Assembly (NCBI GenBank): GCA_964472035.1
Contig: CAYYIT010000002.1
Location: 44,809-108,808 of the forward strand
DNA from: UBA3855 sp964472035
GTDB taxonomy: Bacteria > Bacillota > Clostridia > Oscillospirales > Ruminococcaceae
Length of the DNA: 64,000 bases
Direction of reading: 5' to 3'
Each line of letters opens with the position of its first letter. The stretch's first letter is position 1. Position numbers and translations under genes: made by a program. Below the pieces are notes generated by a model. The model was not told where the DNA came from, did not search any database, and saw only the letters and a program-made list of their open reading frames with translations. Positions 1 through 8,331 of this stretch are shown here, piece after piece.

Positions 1-804
1 CAGAACATTCAGAGCATGGCGCAGGAGCTGGCGCTGCTGCCGGAGAGCTTCGTCTTTGTGGATGATAATCCCGCCGAGCGTGCCATCGTGCAGGCGCAGC
101 TGCCGGATACGGCAGTCGTTGCGTTTGACAGTGTGGAGGAGTGCATGCTGGCACTCGACCGCTGCGGCTATTTCGAGGTCACGACCTTCTCGGAGGATGA
201 CCGCAGCCGCAATGAAATGTACCGCGCCAACGCACAGCGTCAGGCTGCGCAGCAGAAATTTGAAAGCTACAAGGATTTCCTGCTGAGTCTTGCCATGAAG
301 GCAGAGATCCGCGATTTCGATCCGGTCCACCTGCCGCGTATCACACAGCTGACGAACAAGAGCAACCAGTTCAATGTCACCACAAAGCGCTATACGCAGG
401 CGGAGATGGAAGCGGTTGCCAAGAGCGATGCCCATATCCGGCTCTACGGCAGACTGGAGGACAGCTTCGGTGATAACGGCATCGTCTCCGTTGTCATCGG
501 CCGCAAGGAAGCTGCAGCGCTCCATATCGAGCTGTGGCTCATGAGCTGCCGCGTCCTCAAGCGCGACATGGAATTTGCCATGCTTGATGCGCTTGTGAAA
601 ACTGCACGTGAGCAGGGAATCGAAGAGATCATCGGCTACTACTATCCTACCAAGAAAAATGCCATGGTGGCGCAGCTTTACGGCATCTTTGGTTTCGAGA
701 AGCTTTCGGAAGATGCCGAAGGCAATTCCGTCTGGAAGCTCAGAACACAGGAATACCAGAACAAAAATGAAGTAATCAGAATACAGGAGGAAGTTACAAA
801 ATGA
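1..804 (+). CDS. FkbH-like protein, C-terminal part (cut by window edge)
   Basis: The frame is open from base 1, so the N-terminus lies outside the window; 267 residues are visible. Near the start, the segment FVFVDDNPAER matches the acidic third motif of HAD-type phosphatases of the FkbH/IIIC group. The remaining roughly 180 residues resemble the GNAT-like C-terminal half of FkbH proteins, with a segment ending in YGIFGFEKL. FkbH enzymes load a glyceryl unit from 1,3-bisphosphoglycerate onto an acyl carrier protein, for natural products or cell-surface modification. The stop codon overlaps the start of an acyl carrier protein (ATGA), which fits that role. The final product cannot be told because the rest of the cluster is off-window. 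Confidence 0.8.
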   Translation, partial: QNIQSMAQELALLPESFVFVDDNPAERAIVQAQLPDTAVVAFDSVEECMLALDRCGYFEVTTFSEDDRSRNEMYRANAQRQAAQQKFESYKDFLLSLAMKAEIRDFDPVHLPRITQLTNKSNQFNVTTKRYTQAEMEAVAKSDAHIRLYGRLEDSFGDNGIVSVVIGRKEAAALHIELWLMSCRVLKRDMEFAMLDALVKTAREQGIEEIIGYYYPTKKNAMVAQLYGIFGFEKLSEDAEGNSVWKLRTQEYQNKNEVIRIQEEVTK

Positions 805-1046
805 ACAGAGAACAGGCAAAAGAGAGACTGACGGAAGTATTCCGTGACATTTTCGATGATGACAGCATCGCGCTGAGCGATGCCACATCCGCAAAGGATA
901 TCGAGGACTGGGACAGCCTCGAACATATCAATCTCATCGCAGCAGTCGAGAGGGAATTCAAGATGCGCTTTACCATGCGTGAGGTCAGCGGCATGAAGAA
1001 TGTCGGCGAAATGCTCGATATCGTGTGCGAGAGAGCGAAGAAGTAA
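801..1046 (+). CDS. acyl carrier protein
   Basis: An 81-residue protein of standard acyl carrier protein size. The phosphopantetheine attachment motif DSLEH lies at residues 38-42, with Ser39 as the modified residue. The protein is acidic and predicted to be all helical. The ATG overlaps the stop of the FkbH-like gene by four bases, and an AGGAGGAAG ribosome binding site sits inside that gene, so the two are translationally coupled. The coupling suggests a dedicated carrier for the glyceryl unit made by FkbH rather than the fatty-acid ACP; this is inference. A strong hairpin terminator follows directly. Confidence 0.9.
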   Translation: MNREQAKERLTEVFRDIFDDDSIALSDATSAKDIEDWDSLEHINLIAAVEREFKMRFTMREVSGMKNVGEMLDIVCERAKK

Positions 1047-1051
1047 CAAAG

Positions 1052-1085
1052 AAAACGGAGAAGATCCCATGATCTTCTCCGTTTT
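1052..1085. terminator. bidirectional hairpin terminator
   Basis: A perfect 15-bp inverted repeat, AAAACGGAGAAGATC and its complement, around a CCAT loop. A-tracts on the left and T-tracts on the right let it serve both the plus-strand acyl carrier gene and the minus-strand exonuclease gene that ends at 1088. Confidence 0.9.
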
Positions 1086-1087
1086 TG

Positions 1088-1840
1088 TTAATCTAAATCA
1101 ATTTCCAGTCCCACCGGACAATGGTCACTTCCCATCACCTCGGGGAAGATCTCCGCACGCACGATCTTGTCGGCGATGCGGTTGGATACGAGAAAATAGT
1201 CAATTCTCCATCCGACATTCCGTTCACGGGATTTGAACATGTACGACCACCAGGAATACGCGTCCTTCTGATCAGGATGCAGGTAACGGAAGGTATCCGT
1301 AAAGCCGGCGTCCAGCAGCTCTCCGAATTTTCCGCGCTCTTCGTCAGAGAAGCCGGCATTGCCCACATTGGATTTCGGGTTCTTGAGGTCGATCTCCTTG
1401 TGTGCGACATTCAGATCGCCGCAGACGATAACAGGCTTCTTTTTATCCAGCTCCATCAGAAAGCCGCGCAGATCGTCCTCCCACTGCATCCGGTAATCGA
1501 TTCTTGCAAGCTCCCGCTGCGCATTGGGGACATAGAGGTTCACGAGATAGAACTGCTCATACTCGCAGATGATCGCTCTGCCTTCGTCCGTGTGCGGTTC
1601 AAAATTGAACGTTACCGACAGCGGCTCCTTCTTTGTGAAAACCGCTGTGCCGGAATAACCCTTCTTCACTGCACTGTTAAAGTACTGCATGTAGCCGTCA
1701 AAACTCGTAGTCACCTGCTCCGGCTGCATCTTGGTCTCCTGAATGCAGAATGCATCCGCATCAAATTGGCGGAAGCTCTCCTCAAAGCCCTTGCCAAGAC
1801 ACGCCCGAAAGCCGTTGACATTCCATGAAATCAGTTTCAT
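1088..1840 (-). CDS. exoA: exodeoxyribonuclease III (AP endonuclease family)
   Basis: A 250-residue Mg-dependent AP endonuclease/3'-5' exonuclease that cuts abasic sites in base excision repair. The N-terminus reads MKLISWNVNGFR, the metal-binding glutamate is Glu35 in IQETK, the CGDLNVAH motif is in the middle, and the C-terminus carries the catalytic GSDHCPV histidine. An upstream in-frame ATG exists at 1852, but it lies in the GGGAGGAAC ribosome binding site, so the start at 1840 is preferred. That ATG overlaps the stop of the preceding small gene (ATGA). It is the last gene of a minus-strand operon. Confidence 0.95.
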   Translation of the reverse strand: MKLISWNVNGFRACLGKGFEESFRQFDADAFCIQETKMQPEQVTTSFDGYMQYFNSAVKKGYSGTAVFTKKEPLSVTFNFEPHTDEGRAIICEYEQFYLVNLYVPNAQRELARIDYRMQWEDDLRGFLMELDKKKPVIVCGDLNVAHKEIDLKNPKSNVGNAGFSDEERGKFGELLDAGFTDTFRYLHPDQKDAYSWWSYMFKSRERNVGWRIDYFLVSNRIADKIVRAEIFPEVMGSDHCPVGLEIDLD

Positions 1841-2040
1841 TGTTCCTCCCACTGCGGCAGTACGCTTTCTTCAATGACTTCTACCGTTACATGATTTGTG
1901 GATACCATATACAGCAGTTTGCCAGTGCTGTCCGTCACAGAAACTGTGGTGGCATTCCATTGCACTTTTACATTTTCAAATTGCAATTCTGCAATGTATG
2001 CGCCATCGTGATCAATGACGATCAGTTTATAATTTCCCAT
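1837..2040 (-). CDS. small hypothetical protein (67 aa)
   Basis: A 67-residue protein without a recognised family. It alternates hydrophobic and polar residues (for example KLIVIDHDGAYIAEL) as in a small beta-sheet domain, has no signal or membrane segment, and ends in an acidic tail. A good GAGGAGG ribosome binding site sits just upstream. Its stop overlaps the exoA start, so the two are likely co-translated. The position between an unknown gene and exoA says little about function. Confidence 0.7.
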   Translation of the reverse strand: MGNYKLIVIDHDGAYIAELQFENVKVQWNATTVSVTDSTGKLLYMVSTNHVTVEVIEESVLPQWEEQ

Positions 2041-2054
2041 GGATATTCCTCCTC

Positions 2055-2255
2055 TTATGAAAGTCTGTCCATCTTCTTTGAAATTTCCGCAATATTCTGC
2101 TCCACGCCAAGACTTGCAATCAGGGAGGTCAGGACGATATCCTTCGCATCCGTGAAGGATATCTCATGCTCCTGCGCAAAATTCTTGACGATCCAGAAGA
2201 GATCCTCCGCATTGGCAGTGATGATCTTCGTGTCAAAACGTTCTAAATACCGCAT
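2055..2255 (-). CDS. small hypothetical protein (66 aa)
   Basis: A 66-residue protein with no recognised family. It looks helical and slightly acidic, with no membrane segment. The ribosome binding site is poor, but the gene sits only 5 bases after the M18 peptidase stop and 14 bases before the next gene, so it is probably read through in the operon. No function can be proposed. Confidence 0.6.
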   Translation of the reverse strand: MRYLERFDTKIITANAEDLFWIVKNFAQEHEISFTDAKDIVLTSLIASLGVEQNIAEISKKMDRLS

Positions 2256-2260
2256 AACGT

Positions 2261-3670
2261 TTAGCTTGCAAGGAATGCTACGAATGCCTTGTAAGCATTG
2301 TAAACATCGGTCTTTGCCACCAGTTCGTACGGCGCATGCATGGAAAGCACCGGAACGCCCACGTCGATGGTGTCAATGTTGAGGTTTGCAATATACGCCG
2401 CAACGGTACCGCCGCCGCCCATATCCACCTTGCCAAGCTCGCCGGTCTGCCAGATGACATCGTTGTCATCAAGGAGCTTGCGGATCACGCCGACAAATTC
2501 AGCGGAAGCATCGGAGGTGCCGGACTTGCCGCGTGCGCCGGTGAACTTTGTTACGCAGACGCCATGGTTGAAGTACGCACAGTTGTTGCGCTCCAGCACG
2601 TCGGAGAAGGTCGGGTCGTAGGCCGCATTCACATCGGCGGAAAGACACTGGGATGCGGACATCACCGCTCTGCCGTTTGCACCGAAGCACTCCGCGAGAT
2701 CGCAGAGGAAATACTTCAGGTAAGCGGAACACAGACCGGTATTGCCGTCGCTGCCGGTTTCTTCCTTGTCCGTGAGGATGGTAACAGTGGTATGCACCGG
2801 ATCCTTGCAGCCAAGTGCTGCAATGAACGCAGGATATGCGCACACGCGGTCATCGTGGCCGTACGCACCGATCATGCTGCGGTCAAAACCCACATCCTTC
2901 GCAGGATACGCAGGAACCGCTTCCAGCTCAGCGGAAATAAAATCATCCTCAATGATGCCGTACTTTTCATTCAGAATGTCGAGAATTGCGAGCTTTACAA
3001 GCTCACTCTCGCTGTCATCACGGAACGGCATGGAACCAACTACAATGTTCAGTTCCTCACCCTTGATGCCCTCGTTCAGGGTTCGCTTCATCTGGTTCGT
3101 TGCCAGATGCGGCAGCAGGTCGGTGATACAGAAGACAGGATCGCCTGCATCCTCACCGATGTTCACTTCCACGGAGCTGCCGTCCTTGCGGATGATCACG
3201 CCATGGAGGGAGAGGGGCATGGTCGGCCACTGGTACTTCTTGATGCCGCCATAGTAATGGGTCTTGAAGAAGGCGATCTCGGTATCCTCATACAGCGGAT
3301 GCTGCTTCATATCCAGACGGGGAGAATCGATATGCGCAGCGCACAGACGAACGCCCTCCGTAATGGGTGCAGTACCGATCGTTGCAAGGATCAGTGCCTT
3401 GCCGCGGTTGTTGAGATACACCTTGTCACCGGCACTAAGCTGCATGCCGGGTGTGAATACCTTGTAGCCTTCCGTATCAAGACGGTTCACCATGTAATTG
3501 ACCGCCTCGCGCTCCGTCTTGGCCTTGTCAAGAAAGTCCTTGTAGCCTTCACAGAAGTCACTGCATGCGGCGAGCGCAGCCTCGTCCATACGGATGCCGG
3601 CATGCTTGCTCTGAGAGAACAGTGCTTCCTTTTTCTGCTTTGCAATGGAAAGTTCCTTATCCATGTTCAT
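2261..3670 (-). CDS. M18 family aminopeptidase
   Basis: A 469-residue cytosolic dinuclear-zinc aminopeptidase of the M18 (aspartyl aminopeptidase) family, which removes N-terminal, usually acidic, residues from peptides. Recognisable metal and active-site motifs are AAHIDSPRLD (His and Asp ligands), GHDDRVCAY, TDKEETGSDG (catalytic Glu pair) and the C-terminal SMHAPYELV with its His ligand. Length is typical. A longer frame starts at 3715, but it would overlap coaE; the start at 3670 follows an AAAGGAGC ribosome binding site and is chosen. Substrate preference cannot be read from sequence. Confidence 0.93.
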   Translation of the reverse strand: MNMDKELSIAKQKKEALFSQSKHAGIRMDEAALAACSDFCEGYKDFLDKAKTEREAVNYMVNRLDTEGYKVFTPGMQLSAGDKVYLNNRGKALILATIGTAPITEGVRLCAAHIDSPRLDMKQHPLYEDTEIAFFKTHYYGGIKKYQWPTMPLSLHGVIIRKDGSSVEVNIGEDAGDPVFCITDLLPHLATNQMKRTLNEGIKGEELNIVVGSMPFRDDSESELVKLAILDILNEKYGIIEDDFISAELEAVPAYPAKDVGFDRSMIGAYGHDDRVCAYPAFIAALGCKDPVHTTVTILTDKEETGSDGNTGLCSAYLKYFLCDLAECFGANGRAVMSASQCLSADVNAAYDPTFSDVLERNNCAYFNHGVCVTKFTGARGKSGTSDASAEFVGVIRKLLDDNDVIWQTGELGKVDMGGGGTVAAYIANLNIDTIDVGVPVLSMHAPYELVAKTDVYNAYKAFVAFLAS

Positions 3671-3678
3671 TGCTCCTT

Positions 3679-4323
3679 TCAGTTTTGCGATGTAGAGTGC
3701 GCCTTCTGATAGCATACTTTAATTTTATCCGCAACCTCCTCGGATAATTCATACAGCTGCGGAAGATCTTCATCATTGCGGATGACATAATCGGAGTGGG
3801 AAATGAAAAATTCCTCATCCAGCTGTGCGCTCATGCGCTCGTTTGCTTCGGTTTCAGTGATGCCGTCGCGGGCAATGATGCGGCGTCTGCGAAGCTCCGG
3901 CGATGCGACCACGGAAATGATCAGATCACAGAAATCCGCTGCACGGCTTTCGAAAAGCGTCGGCGCATCCAGCAGGATCAGACAGTTGCCGTGTGCGGAA
4001 TAATGGCTGATCCGACTGAAGATCTCCTCCGTGATGAACGGATGGCAGATGCTGTTGAGGCTCTCGAGCTTTCCCTTGTCGTTGAAGACGATCTTCGCCA
4101 GAGCCTTTCGGTTGAGGCTGCCGTCCGCATTGCGGATATCCTCTCCGAAAAAGTCGAATACCTCTGCAAGGCAGGGCGTTCCGGTGGACATGACCTCCCT
4201 CGAAATACGATCCGCATCGATCAGGGTAAATCCATTCTGAACGAAGATCTGTGAAACGGTACTTTTGCCGGCGCCTGTCTGTCCCGTCAGTCCGACAACG
4301 ATCGATTCTTTGTCATGGCTCAT
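3679..4323 (-). CDS. coaE: dephospho-CoA kinase
   Basis: A 214-residue kinase that phosphorylates the 3'-OH of dephospho-CoA, the final step of coenzyme A synthesis. The P-loop is GQTGAGKST at residues 14-22, followed by the CoaE-type DADRISREV segment and a LID region with LRRRRIIARD. Its ATG overlaps the stop of the tsaC/sua5 gene by 4 bases, and the ribosome binding site GAGGTG lies within that gene, which indicates coupling. Confidence 0.95.
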   Translation of the reverse strand: MSHDKESIVVGLTGQTGAGKSTVSQIFVQNGFTLIDADRISREVMSTGTPCLAEVFDFFGEDIRNADGSLNRKALAKIVFNDKGKLESLNSICHPFITEEIFSRISHYSAHGNCLILLDAPTLFESRAADFCDLIISVVASPELRRRRIIARDGITETEANERMSAQLDEEFFISHSDYVIRNDEDLPQLYELSEEVADKIKVCYQKAHSTSQN

Positions 4324-5336
4324 AGCTTGATCACCTCAAATCCTGCCGCCCTCATCAGACGATTGTAAACGGAAAGATCCGCTCCGCTCATCTCCGGCAT
4401 ACGTACATAAACTGTGGATGCTCCCAGCGCATCCAGCTCACGGAAGCGCAGGAACAGGTAGTGTGCCTGCTGCACACCATCATCCCCATAGCGCAGACAG
4501 GGAATGCCCTGCACATCGGGGTCGGAATCAAATAACAGGCAGTGCGTCCCTTCATCGGCATGTGCCTGAACATATTCAGAAAATGCTGCAAAATCCTTTG
4601 CATCCACCGGCAGGATCTTCGCCTGCGGGGCATAATGCTTGTACTTCATACCCGGCGATGCCACCTTGGAATCCTGCGCGATCTGGCTGTAGACGGCCTT
4701 GTCCACGTAAACGTGCTTTGCAAAGGGCATGAGATCCTCCGCAGAAACCAGTCCCGGACGCAGGATGTGGATCGTTTCGTCATCATCAAAGCAGATCACC
4801 GTCGATTCGACACCGACCTCGCAGATGCCGCCGTCGATCACCGCAGCAATGCGGCCATTCATGTCATCCATGACATGCTGCGCAGTGGTAGGGCTCGGAA
4901 GTCCAGAGCGATTTGCGGAGGGTGCCGCGATCGGACAGCCCGATACTCGGATCAGCTCCCTTGCAACCGGATGGGATGGCATGCGGATGCCGACAGTATC
5001 CAGTCCTCCGGACGTCACATCCGGAACACAGGGCTGCTTGGGCAGCACCATCGTCAGCGGCCCCGGCCAGAAATGTGCCGCGAGTTCCCTCGCAATTACC
5101 GGAATTTCCGAGGCGATGGTCTCCATCATTCCGATCTCGCTGATATGGACGATCAGAGGATTGTCCGCTGGCCGGCCCTTGGCTGCAAAAATATTCCTCA
5201 CAGAGTCTTCGCATCTTGCATCCGCACCGAGTCCGTAAACGGTTTCGGTCGGAAATGCGACCAGCTCGCCGCCGCGAAGCAGCTGTGCGGCTATTTCAAT
5301 ATCCTCCGTGCTGTTTGATAAAAACTTAGTCTTCAT
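4320..5336 (-). CDS. sua5: threonylcarbamoyl-AMP synthase, Sua5 type
   Basis: A 338-residue enzyme making threonylcarbamoyl-AMP from Thr, bicarbonate and ATP for the t6A37 modification of ANN-decoding tRNAs. The N-terminal YrdC/TsaC domain (about residues 10-200) has LVAFPTETVYGLGADA and the SANRSG segment. The linker SPGMKYKHYAP leads into a C-terminal Sua5 domain of about 120 residues, which distinguishes it from short TsaC. The frame could begin at 5423, but the start at 5336 overlaps the prfA end by only 11 bases and has AGGAC ahead of it, so it is preferred. Confidence 0.93.
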   Translation of the reverse strand: MKTKFLSNSTEDIEIAAQLLRGGELVAFPTETVYGLGADARCEDSVRNIFAAKGRPADNPLIVHISEIGMMETIASEIPVIARELAAHFWPGPLTMVLPKQPCVPDVTSGGLDTVGIRMPSHPVARELIRVSGCPIAAPSANRSGLPSPTTAQHVMDDMNGRIAAVIDGGICEVGVESTVICFDDDETIHILRPGLVSAEDLMPFAKHVYVDKAVYSQIAQDSKVASPGMKYKHYAPQAKILPVDAKDFAAFSEYVQAHADEGTHCLLFDSDPDVQGIPCLRYGDDGVQQAHYLFLRFRELDALGASTVYVRMPEMSGADLSVYNRLMRAAGFEVIKL

Positions 5337-6405
5337 GGTTTTGTCCTGCAAGTTTCGCAGCCTGATCGGCAGTTGCGAGTGCGTCGAAAATTTCGTCCAG
5401 ATCACCGTTGAGAATGGCCTCAAGGCGATAAATAGTCAGACCGATTCTGTGATCAGTCATACGTCCCTGGGGATAATTATAGGTGCGGATGCGCTCGGAA
5501 CGGTCGCCCGTGCCGACCTGCATCTTACGCTCGGAAGCGATCTTGTCGGTCTGTTCCTGCTGCATTGCCTCAAAAAGGCGCGCACGCAGTACCTTCATCG
5601 CCTTGTCCTTATTCTTATGCTGGCTGCGCTCATCCTGGCATTCCACCACAACGCCGGTCGGCAGGTGGGTGATGCGCACAGCGGATTCTGTCTTGTTGAT
5701 GTGCTGACCGCCGGCACCGCTGGAGCGGAACACGTCGATCTTCAGATCGGTGGGATTGATCTCCAGTTCCACTTCATCCGCCTCCGGCAGTACGGCAACC
5801 GTAACAGTGGAGGTGTGGATGCGGCCCTGGGATTCGGTCTCCGGCACGCGCTGTACGCGGTGTACACCGCTCTCATATTTCAGACGGGAATACGCACCGT
5901 CCGCTTCGATCGAAAAGCTGATCTCCTTGTAGCCGCCAAGCTCCGTGGGGCTTGCACTGAGCACCTCAAGTTTCCAGCGCTTGGATTCCGCATACATGCT
6001 GTACATGCGGAACAGGGAGTTGGCAAAAAGGGAGGCCTCCTCGCCGCCGGCACCGCCGCGGATCTCAATGATGACGTTCTTATCATCGTTCGGATCCTTG
6101 GGAAGCAGCAGGAGTTTGAGCTGCTGGTTCTGTTCTTCGAGCAGTTCCTTGGACTCCTCCAGCTGGAGCTGTGCCATTTCCTTCAGTTCCGGATCAAGAC
6201 CGCCGTCATCGAGCAGTTCCTGCGCTTCTTCCAGCTCTGCCTTAGTAGCCTTGAAGGCACGGAACGCCTCTACGATCGGGGTGAGGTTTTTGTATTCCTT
6301 CATGAATGCCGTATACTTCTCACGGTCACCAATGACCTCGGGATCGGAGAGCTGGGCATTGATATCCTCATATTTTTCTTCCATCTGCAGAAGTGTTTCA
6401 AACAT
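5326..6405 (-). CDS. prfA: peptide chain release factor 1
   Basis: A 359-residue class I release factor that recognises UAA and UAG. The GGQ motif sits in SSGAGGQHINKTESA and the codon-reading PxT tripeptide in RVPETESQG. An N-terminal coiled-coil domain precedes the catalytic domain. The ATG at 6405 shares a base with the stop of the DUF951 gene (TGATG), which supports it over an upstream TTG. No prmC methyltransferase gene is adjacent, unlike in many Firmicutes. Confidence 0.97.
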   Translation of the reverse strand: MFETLLQMEEKYEDINAQLSDPEVIGDREKYTAFMKEYKNLTPIVEAFRAFKATKAELEEAQELLDDGGLDPELKEMAQLQLEESKELLEEQNQQLKLLLLPKDPNDDKNVIIEIRGGAGGEEASLFANSLFRMYSMYAESKRWKLEVLSASPTELGGYKEISFSIEADGAYSRLKYESGVHRVQRVPETESQGRIHTSTVTVAVLPEADEVELEINPTDLKIDVFRSSGAGGQHINKTESAVRITHLPTGVVVECQDERSQHKNKDKAMKVLRARLFEAMQQEQTDKIASERKMQVGTGDRSERIRTYNYPQGRMTDHRIGLTIYRLEAILNGDLDEIFDALATADQAAKLAGQNHED

Positions 6406-6617
6406 CAACAATCACCATCCTGTGCAGCCGGACAGTCCTCTGCGCGGGTTACCTGCCGGATATATTTCTCTATTTTATGCCGCGGAATCATGAACTCCCT
6501 GCCGCAGCCAACGCAGCGCAGACGGAAATCCATCCCGGCGCGCAGAACTTCCATTTCCTTCGCACCGCAGGGATGTTGTTTTTTCATAAGCAGCAGATCC
6601 TTCACTCTGATATCCAT
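6405..6617 (-). CDS. DUF951 family protein
   Basis: A 70-residue protein recognisable as DUF951 by the pattern VKDLLLMKKQHPCG followed by a CVGCG pair and the MIPRHKIEK segment. The cysteines Cys17, Cys35 and Cys38 could bind a metal ion. Function is not established; the family is widespread in Firmicutes as small stand-alone proteins. It has an AAAGGAAG ribosome binding site and is the first gene of the minus-strand operon running down to exoA. Confidence 0.9.
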   Translation of the reverse strand: MDIRVKDLLLMKKQHPCGAKEMEVLRAGMDFRLRCVGCGREFMIPRHKIEKYIRQVTRAEDCPAAQDGDC

Positions 6618-6667
6618 CGTGATCTTCCTTTCCGGGAGTCATGACAACAAACAGTCAAGCAAATTAT

Positions 6668-6696
6668 ATTATACCCTATTTCCGAAGAAAAGGCAA
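6668..6696 (-). promoter_or_regulatory. sigma-A promoter for the DUF951-prfA-exoA operon
   Basis: On the minus strand, TTGCCT, a 17-base spacer, then a perfect TATAAT, ending about 50 bases before the DUF951 start. Confidence 0.8.
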
Positions 6697-6812
6697 TAAT
6701 TTGTTTTCATATTTTTTCGTTTTTGTTCAATAATAATAAAAACGAACCCCGTATCCTATGCAGTGTGATGAAAACTTAGCTTCGGAAACGGGGAAGGAGG
6801 GAGCAAAACAGC

Positions 6813-7160
6813 ATGAAACTACACAAAGTAGAAGGAGAATTCTCCTGCACGGAGCTTGCCGAGCTTGCTGCCGGCAGGATCCGCAGAAGTGTGCGCGGCG
6901 TGCGGGAGATCAATGTTATCGAACTCGGCAGGGGACTGGAATCCTCCGTCGGCAGACAGCGTGTCACGATACTGCCAGCCAATCTTCGCATGCAGAATTA
7001 CGCCACAGCAGTGATGGTCTCGGACATCAGTGATGATGTGCTGCCGGAGCCGATGTACCGGCGCAGTGTGCGGCTGCTGCTGCTCTGTGAGCCGGACGCT
7101 GTTGCAAGAGCCACATCGATCCTTCAGGCGGTGGGCGCACAGAATGTCAGAAAGTGCTGA
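6813..7160 (+). CDS. hypothetical protein (115 aa)
   Basis: A 115-residue soluble protein of unknown family. It contains an Arg-rich stretch near residues 20-32 (GRIRRSVRGVREI) and a C-terminal segment (VRLLLLCEPDAVARATSILQ) that looks like a small alpha/beta fold. No signal peptide or membrane segment is visible. GGAAGGAGGG lies 6-8 bases upstream of the ATG. It stands alone between two promoters. I do not recognise a family. Confidence 0.65.
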   Translation: MKLHKVEGEFSCTELAELAAGRIRRSVRGVREINVIELGRGLESSVGRQRVTILPANLRMQNYATAVMVSDISDDVLPEPMYRRSVRLLLLCEPDAVARATSILQAVGAQNVRKC

Positions 7161-7179
7161 TTTTCGACAAATATCTTCG

Positions 7180-7208
7180 TTGACAAGATGCCTCCAATAT
7201 GGTATCAT
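7180..7208 (+). promoter_or_regulatory. sigma-A promoter for the S1-domain gene
   Basis: TTGACA, a 17-base spacer, then TATCAT. It starts 20 bases after the preceding stop codon and gives a leader of about 120 bases before the ATG at 7335. Confidence 0.85.
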
Positions 7209-7239
7209 GGAACTATGATTCATCATACGGATGTGAAGG

Positions 7240-7260
7240 ATGCCTGCCGCCGGCAGGCAT
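7240..7260 (+). other. perfect hairpin in the S1-gene leader
   Basis: ATGCCTGCC, a 3-base loop, then GGCAGGCAT: a 9-bp perfect stem without a following T-tract, in the 5' untranslated region. It may stabilise the mRNA or bind the encoded RNA-binding protein; there is no evidence for either. Confidence 0.5.
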
Positions 7261-7334
7261 ATCTGCCCGGAATGCCGCATACGATGCAGTGGGGCAGAAT
7301 CGTTCCTCAAATAATATATCGGAGGTCAAAAACT

Positions 7335-8276
7335 ATGACTCAACATTACTATCCCGAAGGCGCACTGATCGAGACCGCAGAGAACAGAGCGGCAGTTGCC
7401 GATGTACAGGGGCTCCTGCAGGCACAGGCGGCAGGAAGTATCCTTGAAGCAAGGGTCTCCATGTGTGACAGCAACCACAACCTATGGATACAGCTGCCGG
7501 CAATGAAGGCCATGATCCCCCGCGAGGAGGGCGCGATCGGCATTGCTGAGGGTGAGCTGCGTGATATTGCACTCATTGCAAGAGTCGGAAAACCCGTGTG
7601 TTTCCGTGTGCTACGCATCGAAACGGATCCTTCCGGTCATCCGGTCGCCATTCTCTCACGGCGTGCGGTGCAGGAGGCGTGCGCGGAGCAATACCATTCC
7701 CGTCTGCATCCCGGTGATATCATCGATGCACGGGTCACGCATCTGGAGCCGTTCGGTGCGTTTGTGGATATCGGCTGCGGTATCGTTTCCATGATCCCCA
7801 TCGATGCGATCTCCGTATCGAGGATCGCGCACCCCTCCGATCGTTTTACCGTCGGGCAGCGTGTCCGTGTGATCGTCCGCACCGTTCAGGGCAAGCGCAT
7901 CTGTCTGTCCCACAAGGAGCTGCTTGGCACCTGGGAGGAGAATGCAGCGCTCTTCCATGTGGGCGAGACGACCTGCGGCATTGTCCGTTCCGTGGAAAAA
8001 TACGGCGTGTTCATTGAGCTGATGCCGAATCTTGCAGGCCTTGCAGAGCTTCGCCAGCCTGTGAAAGTCGGACAGAGAACGAGCGTCTACATCAAGGCGC
8101 TGATCCCGGAGAAGCTCAAGGTCAAGCTGATCCTGGTGGATGTCTGCGAGGAGGCAGGCCCTCCCGAACCGCTGCGGTATTTTTATGAGGGCAGCCGCAT
8201 CGAACACTGGGTCTATACCCCTGCCGATGCGAGCAAGTACATAGAGACCGTTTTTGATGGCAGGGTCACCGTATAA
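7335..8276 (+). CDS. S1 RNA-binding domain protein
   Basis: A 313-residue protein with two S1-type OB folds. The first is clear around residues 125-195, with HPGDIIDARVTHLEPFGAFVDIG and ending in KRICLSHKELLG. The second starts near residue 208 with VGETTCGIVRSVEKYGVFIEL. The N-terminal third is less conserved but also looks like an S1-related strand-rich domain. It is similar in layout to ribosomal-protein-S1-like proteins of Clostridia, which bind mRNA on the ribosome. The start at 7335 has GGAGG at 7321; a longer frame from 7188 would begin inside the promoter and is rejected. Confidence 0.85.
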   Translation: MTQHYYPEGALIETAENRAAVADVQGLLQAQAAGSILEARVSMCDSNHNLWIQLPAMKAMIPREEGAIGIAEGELRDIALIARVGKPVCFRVLRIETDPSGHPVAILSRRAVQEACAEQYHSRLHPGDIIDARVTHLEPFGAFVDIGCGIVSMIPIDAISVSRIAHPSDRFTVGQRVRVIVRTVQGKRICLSHKELLGTWEENAALFHVGETTCGIVRSVEKYGVFIELMPNLAGLAELRQPVKVGQRTSVYIKALIPEKLKVKLILVDVCEEAGPPEPLRYFYEGSRIEHWVYTPADASKYIETVFDGRVTV

Positions 8277-8295
8277 CCATTGAAAACCCATGATA

Positions 8296-8330
8296 AAAAC
8301 ATCCCCCGATATGTGAACGGGGGATGTTTT
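8296..8330. terminator. bidirectional hairpin terminator
   Basis: AAAACATCCCCCG and its exact complement around a 9-base loop, with A and T runs on the two sides. It lies between the convergent S1-domain and thioredoxin genes. Confidence 0.9.
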
Positions 8331-8331
8331 C

